This document shows, in pieces, positions 1-5,999 of a DNA stretch of 9,233 nucleotides. The stretch covers positions 1 to 9,233 of the forward strand of contig CAYZBM010000076.1 of assembly GCA_964476705.1 (NCBI GenBank). The letters run 5' to 3'. The notes under the pieces were generated by a model. That model saw only the letters and a list, made by a program, of their open reading frames with translations. It ran no database searches and was not told the DNA's origin. A program made the position numbers and the translations under genes. Positions within the stretch are counted from its first letter, which is position 1; every line of letters begins with the position of its first letter. The stretch is from CAYZBM01 sp964476705 (GTDB lineage Bacteria; Pseudomonadota; Alphaproteobacteria; Rickettsiales; UBA6187).

Positions 1-654
1 CATTTCATTATTTCCAGATTGAGCGGCTATGATTAAATCTCTTTTACTCGCACCTGCAGCTACTAGAGTATTAACTACTTGTATGTGGCCATTATTAGAT
101 GCGCAGATTAAAGCTGTCTTGTCATCTACGTCTTCAACTTCTATATCGGCGTTGCAATTTAATAAAATTTTAACTATTTCTAAATATCCCTTGGCGGCAG
201 CCCAGATTAAAGCTGTCTTGTCATCTACGTCTTCAATTTCTATATCTGCGTTGTAATCTAATAAAGTTTTAACTATTTCTAAATGCCCATTGGCGGCAGC
301 CCAGCTTAAAGCCGTTTGATGATTTATGTCTTCAACTTCTATATTAGCACCTACTGCTAATAGAATCTCAACTATTTGCGTGTGGCCATGAGCGGCAGCC
401 CAGATTAAAGCTGTAGAGCCTCTTAGATCTTCAGTGTCTATATTGGCGTCTCGGTCTAATAGAGTTTTAACTACTTGCGTGTGGCCATTTTTTGCGGCCC
501 ATATTAATAATGTGCTATATTGTTTATCTATAGCTTCTAGCCCATAAATATTTATAAAATTTGCTATTAAAGTTTCTAATTGAGATTCTGAATAGTTAAA
601 TTTATTAAAAATACTATCAAAAACAGGAAGCTGCTTACTTTTTTCACTGGACAT
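1..654 (-). CDS. Ankyrin-repeat protein, N-terminal part (runs off the left edge)
   Basis: An open frame of 218 codons runs from the ATG at 654-652 to base 1 with no stop, so the 3' end lies outside the window. Residues 1-45 form a non-repeat N-terminus without a signal peptide. From about residue 46 there are tandem 33-residue ankyrin units (about 46-79, 80-112, 113-145, 146-178, 179-207, and a cut one from 208). They carry the usual marks: TAL.WAA at the first helix, NGH, then IVK.LL and a D/E-rich hairpin. Ankyrin repeats bind other proteins; in host-associated bacteria such proteins are often secreted effectors, but no secretion signal is visible, so that role is inference. I see no strong ribosome-binding site. 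The gene is divergent from the toxin-antitoxin operon. The fold assignment is firm; partner and function are unknown. Confidence 0.9.
   Translation of the reverse strand, partial: MSSEKSKQLPVFDSIFNKFNYSESQLETLIANFINIYGLEAIDKQYSTLLIWAAKNGHTQVVKTLLDRDANIDTEDLRGSTALIWAAAHGHTQIVEILLAVGANIEVEDINHQTALSWAAANGHLEIVKTLLDYNADIEIEDVDDKTALIWAAAKGYLEIVKILLNCNADIEVEDVDDKTALICASNNGHIQVVNTLVAAGASKRDLIIAAQSGNNEM
104..257 (-). repeat. 99-bp period DNA repeats inside the ankyrin gene
   Basis: A 34-base stretch at 104-137 recurs identically at 203-236, exactly 99 bp (33 codons) apart, and the similarity continues to about 158 and 257 with a few changes. Neighbouring units at about 300-350 and 400-450 share shorter words. 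Identity at the DNA level, not only in protein, points to recent duplication or gene conversion among the units. Confidence 0.85.
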
Positions 655-687
655 AGATTTGTTCTTCTAAAAAGATATAGTAGATTA

Positions 688-730
688 AGAAAGAATTGAC
701 AGTAAAATACATATATAATAAATTCTTTCT
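688..730. repeat. Inverted repeat upstream of the ankyrin gene
   Basis: AGAAAGAATT at 688-697 is the exact reverse complement of AATTCTTTCT at 721-730, separated by 23 AT-rich bases. It lies 34 bp upstream of the ankyrin start codon, so it could be a regulator site or a transcript hairpin. No strong promoter was found around it. In DNA this AT-rich, chance is possible. Confidence 0.35.
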
Positions 731-950
731 ATAATGCTACATATCCCGAAAAAACATATACTTACAATACTATTTTATGTTTTACTGAAGGATCCATAAA
801 TACATTCATTTCAAATAAGAAATACTATAATTATTTTTTTATCAAAAAAGCTAAGATAAGCGTGAATTTTAGAATCGTCAATTAGTATATTAATAAATTA
901 ACATATGGTCTGTGAGGATTTAGGGTAAAATAAGTTAAGCATAGGCTTTA

Positions 951-974
951 ATAATGCTTGTAATATAATGCTTG
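951..974. promoter_or_regulatory. Direct repeat at the Xre/RES promoter, possible operator
   Basis: ATAATGCTTG occurs at 951-960 and again at 965-974, a 14-bp step. The second copy runs into the -35 box. A repeated word overlapping a promoter is a common operator design, and Xre-type antitoxins often repress their own operon. That this is the binding site is inference. Confidence 0.35.
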
Positions 975-1000
975 ACAATGTCTAGATTTGGAGTTATTAT
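972..1000 (+). promoter_or_regulatory. Sigma-70 promoter of the Xre/RES operon
   Basis: A perfect -35 TTGACA (972-977) is followed after 17 bp by TATTAT (995-1000). Transcription should begin near 1007, leaving a leader of only about 14 nt before the ATG at 1021. No good Shine-Dalgarno is seen in that leader. Confidence 0.75.
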
Positions 1001-1020
1001 ACGGATATAGATAAAAAAAG

Positions 1021-1542
1021 ATGGTTGCTATGAGGATTATACAAAATAAACAGCATAATGAGCACGGGTTAGATCTTACTTCTATAGTAGGTAAAGATCG
1101 TAAAAACTTAAGTGGTGCTGCCTTAAGAAGTTTTGTTAATATTGCCGAGATTTGGCAATTGGCTGAGAAAGAAAGATTAATTGTGCTTGGGCAGCCAGCA
1201 CGCTCTACCTATTATTCTTGGATCGAAAAAGCTAGCAAAAAAGATGATATAACTTTACCCCTTGATGTTTTATTAAGAATTTCGGCAATGCTTGGTATCT
1301 ATAAAGCATTACGTATTATATTCCATGATAGAGAGCAATCAGTCAAATGGTTGCTCTCGAGTAATAAAGGTAGTAGCTTTGCCGGGCAAAGCCCAAAAGA
1401 AATTATGTTATCTGGAACACCAGATGGCTTAATGTTAGTTCGTAGATTTTTAGATGCTTGGCGTGGTGGTTTATTTGTTGGTCCTAATGAGGAGGCGCAA
1501 CAAATCATGCCGATAGAGCCTAATGATATTGTTATTGTATAA
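1021..1542 (+). CDS. Xre/MbcA/ParS-type antitoxin (DUF2384 family)
   Basis: This 173-residue protein matches the antitoxins paired with RES toxins. About residues 36-100 form the Xre-like helix-turn-helix region, with the family mark LGQPARSTYYSWI (56-68) followed by LPLDVLLRISAMLGIYKAL. About residues 100-150 form the C-terminal toxin-binding domain, ending in F.GQSPKEIML.GTPDGL..VRRFLDAWRGG. The antitoxin normally covers the RES active site and represses the operon. It is the first gene of the pair, directly behind the TTGACA/TATTAT promoter. The start is ATG 1021; ATG 1030 in the same frame is an alternative, and neither has a clear ribosome-binding site. Family assignment is firm; autoregulation is inferred from relatives. 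Confidence 0.92.
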   Translation: MVAMRIIQNKQHNEHGLDLTSIVGKDRKNLSGAALRSFVNIAEIWQLAEKERLIVLGQPARSTYYSWIEKASKKDDITLPLDVLLRISAMLGIYKALRIIFHDREQSVKWLLSSNKGSSFAGQSPKEIMLSGTPDGLMLVRRFLDAWRGGLFVGPNEEAQQIMPIEPNDIVIV

Positions 1543-1573
1543 TTTCCCTAATTTCCCGTTGTTAAGTTATTAT

Positions 1574-2248
1574 ATGAGCATTAATTTAAGCAAAGCTAAA
1601 TATTTAGGCAAAACCTTTCGTCTTATACCCACGCAATTTCCACCAATTCAAACTTTTGCTGATGTGGCAACTCATGATGATTTAGAAGCAATTATGGAGC
1701 TAGAAGGTTGGACTAATGATCGGCTAGTTAAATATCGTTTAAATAGATTACCCAAAGAAGAATGGGTTTATGGTTGTAATAATGCTAGCATTATTATGGC
1801 CGCTTACTTACATGCGCCAAAAGACGGTTTAAGATTTAATGATGGTAATTTAGGCGCTTGGTATTGTTCACTTGAGATTAAAACTGCGATTGCTGAAGTT
1901 GCTTATCATTTGCGCCGCGAAGCCCATAATGCTAATTTTGCTGAAATGCGTTCAAGCTACCGTACTTATACGGCTAATTTAAGCGGTAAATATATTGATA
2001 TTCGGGATAAGCAAGAACAGTTTCCTGAGCTTTATCATCCAGATAATTGGCAAAAATCCCAAGAATTTGCTCAAAATGCCAGAAATATGGGCGAAGATGG
2101 TATTTTTTATAGCAGTATTAGATATGTAAAAGGTAGTAATATAGCAGCCTTTAAACCTACCCAGATCAATAAAGTAACTATCTCAACCAGTTATGAGCTA
2201 ATCGTACCAAAACAAGGCAAAATTATTGCCCGAGTCCTCTCTTCTTAA
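1574..2248 (+). CDS. RES-domain toxin, probable NAD+-degrading enzyme
   Basis: This 224-residue protein (from ATG 1574) spans a full RES domain. It begins with FRLIPTQFPPIQTFADVA, typical of the longer RES group, followed by IIMAAYLH. The expected conserved residues are all present: Arg87 in RFNDG, Tyr97 in AWYCS, Glu108 in TAIAEVAYH, and Ser170/171 in GIFYSSIRY. Studied RES toxins deplete NAD+ by phosphorolysis or hydrolysis, or ADP-ribosylate Prs; which reaction applies cannot be told from sequence. It sits 31 bp after the antitoxin stop. An upstream ATG at 1523 would add 17 hydrophobic residues and overlap the antitoxin by 20 nt, with a weak AGAG site. I prefer 1574 because the extension looks non-coding, but translational coupling from 1523 is possible. 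No key residue is missing, so the toxin looks intact. Confidence 0.9.
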   Translation: MSINLSKAKYLGKTFRLIPTQFPPIQTFADVATHDDLEAIMELEGWTNDRLVKYRLNRLPKEEWVYGCNNASIIMAAYLHAPKDGLRFNDGNLGAWYCSLEIKTAIAEVAYHLRREAHNANFAEMRSSYRTYTANLSGKYIDIRDKQEQFPELYHPDNWQKSQEFAQNARNMGEDGIFYSSIRYVKGSNIAAFKPTQINKVTISTSYELIVPKQGKIIARVLSS

Positions 2249-2273
2249 GAATTGTTAATAATCCATTAATCTT

Positions 2274-2302
2274 TTGCTTTTTAATACTTAATATGCTAAG
2301 AT
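2274..2302 (+). promoter_or_regulatory. Extended -10 promoter of the unknown acidic gene
   Basis: TTGCTT (2274-2279) stands 17 bp before TAAGAT (2297-2302), and a TG one base ahead of the -10 makes an extended -10 element (TGCTAAGAT). The start of transcription would fall inside the palindrome that follows. Confidence 0.5.
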
Positions 2303-2303
2303 G

Positions 2304-2317
2304 GTTAATATATTAAC
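2304..2317. promoter_or_regulatory. Perfect 14-bp palindrome, probable operator
   Basis: GTTAATATATTAAC is its own reverse complement and lies between the -10 box and the ribosome-binding site of the next gene. A dimeric repressor bound there would block transcription. The regulator is unknown. The sequence is AT-rich, which lowers its significance, but its position is exactly where an operator is expected. Confidence 0.45.
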
Positions 2318-2335
2318 ATATTGTGGTGAGTGGTT

Positions 2336-2830
2336 ATGGGCGAGGAGAAACTGTACTATACTGAAGATGACGCAATAACATTTGAGAGTTATTTTAATGA
2401 ATCTGAAAACTTTAATGAAAAATATCAACTACCTTCTAATGAAGAAATCCAAAAAGAAAATATAAGATTTCTAGAATTACTTAAAGATTCTGATAATAAA
2501 GTTGATTTTTTGGAATTATTTTTACATCTTTATAATTTAAAAACCTTTCTTGAAGAATCTATCTTAAAACCTGACTCTAATATTGTAGATAATGTAGGAA
2601 AAACAGTAATAATTTCTACAATTGATATCGCTATAAATAAATTATTCTTAGAAAACGAAATTGTTAATTCTGATGAAATTTATATAAATATAGGTCCTAA
2701 AACTTCTATTGGCAAAAAGTTACAAAGTGCATTTGATGGCTGCAATAAATTTTTAAATCCTCAAACTCAAATTGTAGATTCGGGGCTTGGTTCTTCTCCT
2801 TCTGGTTCGTTAACTCCTGTCTTTTCGTAG
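2336..2830 (+). CDS. Hypothetical acidic protein
   Basis: I do not recognise this 164-residue protein. The N-terminal 60 residues are strongly acidic (EEKLYYTEDD, ESENFNEKY). The middle, about 60-115, looks helical (FLELFLHLYNLKTFLEES, then a hydrophobic stretch TVIISTIDIAINKLFL). The C-terminus is a flexible, Ser/Gly/Pro-rich tail (DSGLGSSPSGSLTP). There is no signal peptide and no clear membrane span. I chose ATG 2336 because GGTGAG (2325-2330) sits 5 nt ahead as a good ribosome-binding site; a GTG at 2330 would overlap that site. The gene has its own promoter and palindrome, so it is probably not a third gene of the toxin-antitoxin operon, although it lies only 87 bp after it. It ends 6 bp from the convergent iron permease. 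Codon use resembles its neighbours. Confidence 0.75.
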   Translation: MGEEKLYYTEDDAITFESYFNESENFNEKYQLPSNEEIQKENIRFLELLKDSDNKVDFLELFLHLYNLKTFLEESILKPDSNIVDNVGKTVIISTIDIAINKLFLENEIVNSDEIYINIGPKTSIGKKLQSAFDGCNKFLNPQTQIVDSGLGSSPSGSLTPVFS

Positions 2831-2836
2831 AGAAAG

Positions 2837-3652
2837 TTAAATCTTCTTAAGGCTATTTTTCTTAACCAAATAATTACTAATAAAAAACACACCAACGGTA
2901 CCAAGATAAAATATCACTTGGATTAGAGTAGGTCTTGATACATAGCCAAATAACGAATGTAAGATTTTACCTACTATACTTTCTTCAGTTAGTAAAAATG
3001 AGCTATCCCAAAGTTCACTTGAGTAATTACTAAAAAAATCAGCCGCAACTAAATTTTGGGCGCCAATTGAGGCCATACCAGCGGCTAAAAATACTAATAA
3101 ATAAGTTGAAACCTTAAATATATATTTAGTAGGAATTGCGATAATACTAAAATAAATTAATATCCCTAAAATCGAGCTAACTATAGTTCCAGAAATTATG
3201 CCTAAAATTATATTATGAATTTTTTCACCAGATACTAACATACCATAACTAAATAATACTATTTCTGAACCTTCGCGTAAAACCGCTAACGCAATAATAA
3301 TGCTAATTGTATGTAAGGGCAGGTCGCCATCAATTATTTTTACACTTTTATTTTTAATATGGGCTATTAAATTTTTGGCATGAGTGCTCATCCAAATTGC
3401 AGTCCAAATAATCATAAGGCTGGCAATAAATAATATACTGGCATTAAGGATTTCTTGGCCAAAACCTGCAAAAAAATTGGCAATATTTTCAGTAAAAAAT
3501 GCAATAATAACTGAACCTAAAATTCCTGATACTATTCCAAGCATTACCCAAAATCTTCTCCCTTCAATACCTAATGTTGCAGCTAAAACTACTCCTAAGA
3601 TAATAGCTATTTCAAGAATCTCGCGGAAGGCAACGATAAAAGCTGGTAACAT
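2837..3652 (-). CDS. FTR1-family iron permease
   Basis: This 271-residue integral membrane protein is a typical FTR1/EfeU permease, which carries iron across the inner membrane. Both family REXXE iron-binding motifs are present: REILE at residues 10-14 in the first membrane helix, and REGSE at 126-130. About seven hydrophobic helices can be drawn, the last at about 248-262, with a basic C-terminal end (KKNSLKK). No EfeO (periplasmic) or EfeB (peroxidase) partner lies next to it, so it either acts alone or its partners are elsewhere. ATG 3652 gives MLPAFIVAFRE, the standard family N-terminus, although no clear ribosome-binding site precedes it. The promoter is overlapped by a Fur box, so expression should rise when iron is scarce. 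Whether it moves Fe3+ or Fe2+ cannot be read from sequence. Confidence 0.92.
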   Translation of the reverse strand: MLPAFIVAFREILEIAIILGVVLAATLGIEGRRFWVMLGIVSGILGSVIIAFFTENIANFFAGFGQEILNASILFIASLMIIWTAIWMSTHAKNLIAHIKNKSVKIIDGDLPLHTISIIIALAVLREGSEIVLFSYGMLVSGEKIHNIILGIISGTIVSSILGILIYFSIIAIPTKYIFKVSTYLLVFLAAGMASIGAQNLVAADFFSNYSSELWDSSFLLTEESIVGKILHSLFGYVSRPTLIQVIFYLGTVGVFFISNYLVKKNSLKKI

Positions 3653-3700
3653 AGTTTTATATCTTTATAGAGGTTGTTTTATGAGGTTTAGTTTTGATAT

Positions 3701-3729
3701 ATTATAATGCTATTGATAATCATTATCAA
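3701..3729 (-). promoter_or_regulatory. Sigma-70 promoter of the iron permease
   Basis: On the minus strand TTGATA (3729-3724) is followed after exactly 17 bp by a perfect TATAAT (3706-3701). Transcription would start near 3694, giving a leader of about 40 nt. The -35 box and most of the spacer are covered by the Fur box. Confidence 0.8.
3713..3729. promoter_or_regulatory. Fur box
   Basis: TTGATAATCATTATCAA is a perfect inverted repeat (8-1-8) whose core GATAATCATTATC matches the classical Fur operator. It overlaps the -35 box and spacer of the iron permease promoter, so iron-loaded Fur would block RNA polymerase. The gene's role in iron transport supports the reading independently. Confidence 0.88.
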
Positions 3730-3734
3730 GTAAA

Positions 3735-3776
3735 ATATAATAAAAAACCCGCATAAAATGTTAATTTATGCGGGTT
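3735..3776 (-). terminator. Rho-independent terminator of the amino acid symporter gene
   Basis: A perfect 12-bp stem (3746-3757 with 3765-3776, core ACCCGCATAAA) closes a 7-nt loop. Read on the minus strand it is followed by six T residues and a T-rich run. It lies 41 bp past the symporter stop codon and just before the divergent-side Fur box, insulating the iron permease promoter from the upstream gene. Confidence 0.9.
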
Positions 3777-3817
3777 CTGTTATATTTAATTAGAAACTTG
3801 AAGTTAGTATTATTAAC

Positions 3818-5158
3818 TTAAATCTCACCTTTTTTCTTGAAATAGCGTTTAAGATCCATAGTACCTTCGCTTTTATCAACCACCATAGTGATGGCAGCAT
3901 CTCCTGTGATATTAATTGTGGTTCTTGCCATATCCAAGATACGGTCGATACCAATTATTAAGCCAATACCATCTAAAGGTAAGCCAATTGAGTTTAGTAC
4001 CATACCCATAAATACTATCGAGCCACTTGGAATACCAGCCGCACCAATTGATGCGATAGTACTTGCAAAAGCTAAAGTCAAATAATGATGCATCTCAAGA
4101 TGAACACCATAAATTTGCGCAAAAAATATACCACAGATTGATAAATAAATTGCAGTTCCGTCCATATTCATGGCCGCACCCAAAGGTAAAATAAAGTTAG
4201 TTGTACCTTTAGAAACCCCAATTTCTTTATTTAAAGTCCGCATAGTAGTAGTAAGCGCAGCTTTACTACTAGTTGTTGAGAAAGCAAGTAGTTGCGGTTC
4301 AATCATTTTTTTGTAAAAAGGTATAGGTGATATTCGGCATAAAACCCAAATCATTCCACCTAATAAAAAATATTGAATAGTACAAGCACCGTAAACTAAG
4401 GCGATAAATTTAGATAAAGCTTCAAGAACGCCAATACCTTGTGTGCCAACTAAAGTGGAAATAAAGCCAAATACGCCAATAGGTGCTAAACTAACTATAA
4501 CTTCAATCATTTTAAAGAATAATTGAGCCATTTCCTGGATTATAGTTAAGGTAGTAGGGGTTTTATGAGATACTGCATTTAAGGTAAAGCCAGTAAATAA
4601 TGAAAATATTACTAATTGTAGTATATGACCTTGAGCCATGGCTCCAATAGCATTATCTGGAACTATACTAATAAGCATTTGCATTATTGTTGGTGGAGTG
4701 CCAGTACTTTGATAAGATGAAACCGCACTTCTGTCAAAATTCACACCTACACCGGGTTCAAAGAAATGAGCCAGTACAAATCCTAAACATACGGAAGCTA
4801 AAGAAGTGGTTATATAAAGAACCATTGCTTTAAGACCCATTCTGGATAGGTTGTCACTGTTTGCAAGTCCAGTTATAGCTGAAACTATAGAGAAGAATAC
4901 TAATGGAACTATAACCATTTTAATTAGGTTAATAAAAACTGTTCCGAGTGGTTGTAAAACTGCGGCATCAGGACCCATCATTAGGCCAACAAATGCACCT
5001 AAAATTAAGCCAATAAAAACTTTTAACCATAATGGTACTTTATTTCGCCATTTAGGTATAATTAATAGTCCAAATACAATCATTGGAGCAATTATATAAC
5101 CAAGAGTTATTTTTAACCATGGCATCATGGTTATAATAGGTTCAACTGTTTCTTTCAT
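3818..5158 (-). CDS. gltP: Glutamate/aspartate:cation symporter (DAACS family)
   Basis: This 446-residue inner-membrane transporter imports acidic amino acids or dicarboxylates with protons or sodium. The family signatures are in order: the serine-rich hairpin STTSS (294-298), NMDGT in TM7 (331-335), the second hairpin AGIPSGS (374-380), and TM8 (405-420) with D405, D409, R412, T413, N416 and D420. The TM8 set matches the archaeal aspartate transporter GltPh position by position: the Arg binds the substrate side-chain carboxylate and the second Asp its amino group. This favours glutamate/aspartate over plain dicarboxylates or neutral amino acids. The length is normal for the family. ATG 5158 has no clear ribosome-binding site. 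A terminator follows the gene. In host-associated alphaproteobacteria such carriers feed glutamate into the TCA cycle; that role is inference. Confidence 0.92.
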   Translation of the reverse strand: MKETVEPIITMMPWLKITLGYIIAPMIVFGLLIIPKWRNKVPLWLKVFIGLILGAFVGLMMGPDAAVLQPLGTVFINLIKMVIVPLVFFSIVSAITGLANSDNLSRMGLKAMVLYITTSLASVCLGFVLAHFFEPGVGVNFDRSAVSSYQSTGTPPTIMQMLISIVPDNAIGAMAQGHILQLVIFSLFTGFTLNAVSHKTPTTLTIIQEMAQLFFKMIEVIVSLAPIGVFGFISTLVGTQGIGVLEALSKFIALVYGACTIQYFLLGGMIWVLCRISPIPFYKKMIEPQLLAFSTTSSKAALTTTMRTLNKEIGVSKGTTNFILPLGAAMNMDGTAIYLSICGIFFAQIYGVHLEMHHYLTLAFASTIASIGAAGIPSGSIVFMGMVLNSIGLPLDGIGLIIGIDRILDMARTTINITGDAAITMVVDKSEGTMDLKRYFKKKGEI

Positions 5159-5248
5159 AAAGGACTCAATTAGTTTTTAAATTAGTTAGTTTAAAATAAT
5201 TTTAACCGTTAACAAGGAAACGCTTGTAGGCTAGCTTAAATTGGCCAA

Positions 5249-5262
5249 CTTATAGCATTATA
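5249..5262 (-). promoter_or_regulatory. Possible promoter of the symporter gene
   Basis: On the minus strand TATAAT (5262-5257) and an extended -10 TGCTATAAG (5257-5249) overlap here, about 95 bp upstream of the symporter ATG. Neither has a convincing -35 box at 16-18 bp, so this is a weak call. Confidence 0.3.
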
Positions 5263-5390
5263 ATTGGTTCGTAAGATAAACATTTTTGACTCTAATTAGC
5301 AATCAAAAAATTCAAGCCTAAAATGTTAACGCCTGTATTTATAGAGCAATAGATCTAAAAAGCAAAAGTTTTCGTCTTTCTTTAGTCGAT

Positions 5391-5412
5391 AATTATAAAA
5401 ATATTTATAATT
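5391..5412. repeat. AT-only inverted repeat
   Basis: AATTATAAA (5391-5399) pairs perfectly with TTTATAATT (5404-5412) around the 4-nt loop AATA. It contains no G or C, so as RNA it would be a weak hairpin. It may simply reflect base composition. Confidence 0.4.
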
Positions 5413-5593
5413 TAGGGGCTTAAGTACTATATAATGTTAGGATGTGACCTTGTATTAATGCAACGTTATCATAAGGTTGTAGATGTTAGGGGGCGTTGGC
5501 TCTTCATCAAATATTAGGGTGGATTATTTTATTGGTCAGGATTCGCTAAAGCTGCTACCTTAACTAAAGTTTATGTGTGCCAAGTCGCCGCGA

Positions 5594-5668
5594 CAGTCTC
5601 TTCTCTTATATTTCAAAATAATTATTATTTTAGTGATTCTGTGGTGTTTGAAATATAAGAGAAGAGAC

Positions 5669-5670
<2 letters not shown>
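5594..5670. repeat. 77-bp palindromic element abutting tRNA-Thr
   Basis: Two perfect 24-bp arms, 5594-5617 and 5647-5670, are exact reverse complements around a 29-nt AT-rich centre. The right arm reaches into the last two bases (CA) of the encoded CCA tail of the tRNA. On the minus strand the tRNA would run straight into this long hairpin, which could stop transcription or set up 3' processing, but no T-run follows the hairpin. The layout also fits a small palindromic or MITE-like insertion. No target duplication is visible. Confidence 0.85.
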
Positions 5671-5744
<74 letters not shown>

Positions 5745-5787
5745 ACACGCTCCTTAGGAATGATTATATTCCAAAGAGAGGTAGAGC

Positions 5788-5816
5788 CTTATATACGGCT
5801 TTAATTTGCTTGGCAA
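5788..5816 (-). promoter_or_regulatory. Promoter of tRNA-Thr
   Basis: On the minus strand TTGCCA (5816-5811) is followed after 17 bp by TATAAG (5793-5788), placing the start near 5781, about 37 nt before the mature tRNA. A nearer TATAAT on the same strand, about 24 bp before the tRNA, lacks a -35 box. Confidence 0.55.
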
Positions 5817-5924
5817 CATTTTTTTATTTAAAGTTGATTATTAAGTTTAAAATATTAAAATCACAAGTAATCTTAAAGTTTCAGTAAAAAAATATCAGTT
5901 TTGACTAACTAGTTTTATCAGTTC

Positions 5925-5953
5925 TTGAAATAATATAAATTTTCTATTATTAG
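5925..5953 (+). promoter_or_regulatory. Possible promoter of the acyltransferase gene
   Basis: TTGAAA (5925-5930) and TATTAG (5948-5953) are 17 bp apart, about 47 bp upstream of the proposed start. Other AT-rich -10-like words nearby make the exact choice uncertain. Confidence 0.35.
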
Positions 5954-5987
5954 TTTCCTTTATTATAGATGATTCTTCTAAAATTTT

Positions 5988-5991
5988 GGAG
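5988..5991 (+). promoter_or_regulatory. Ribosome-binding site that decides a TTG start
   Basis: GGAG at 5988-5991 lies 8 nt before TTG 6000 and overlaps the alternative GTG at 5991. The spacing makes TTG 6000 the better start for the acyltransferase. Confidence 0.6.
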
Positions 5992-5999
5992 TGTGCAAA

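Larger units (their letters stand above)
655..1020. other. Intergenic region between the divergent ankyrin gene and Xre/RES operon
   Basis: This 366-bp AT-rich gap has no credible reading frame. It holds a 10-bp inverted repeat (688-697 with 721-730, 23-nt spacer) close to the ankyrin gene start, and the Xre/RES promoter with a direct repeat at its right end. The middle part, about 740-940, shows nothing I can name. A TTGACA at 696-701 has no suitable -10 partner on the plus strand. Confidence 0.6.
5159..5593. other. Gene-free region between the symporter and tRNA-Thr
   Basis: These 435 bases contain only very short frames. An AT-only inverted repeat sits at 5391-5412 and a perfect TATAAT at 5430-5435 (plus strand, no good -35). 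After that, about 5455-5593, the sequence is less AT-rich, including runs such as TTAGGGGGCG. I checked by eye for SRP RNA, tmRNA and RNase P RNA landmarks and found none. A small RNA or decayed gene is possible, but I cannot support either. Confidence 0.5.

Noticed and set aside
29..256. Plus-strand open frame with internal repeats
   Set aside because: It is the antisense shadow of the ankyrin repeats; its repetition comes from the 99-bp units on the other strand.
696..735. TTGACA (696-701) with downstream TATAAT words as a plus-strand promoter
   Set aside because: The -10-like words are 12 or 28 bp away, outside the usable spacing, and no gene follows for about 290 bp.
850..2321. Words GCTAAGAT and TTAACATAT on both sides of the toxin-antitoxin operon (850-857 and 898-906; 2295-2302 and 2313-2321), as possible insertion-site repeats
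   Set aside because: The two words are 40 bp apart on one side and 10 bp on the other, and they are short and AT-rich, so chance is the simpler reading.
3384..3707. Plus-strand open frame over the iron permease start
   Set aside because: It lies antisense to FTR1 and runs through its Fur box and promoter; the FTR1 reading has clear family motifs.
5434..5517. Short plus-strand frame of 27 codons after a TATAAT
   Set aside because: No ribosome-binding site, no recognisable peptide, and it starts inside the putative -10 box.
5455..5593. Possible SRP RNA, tmRNA or RNase P RNA
   Set aside because: None of the conserved core sequences of these RNAs could be found by eye.
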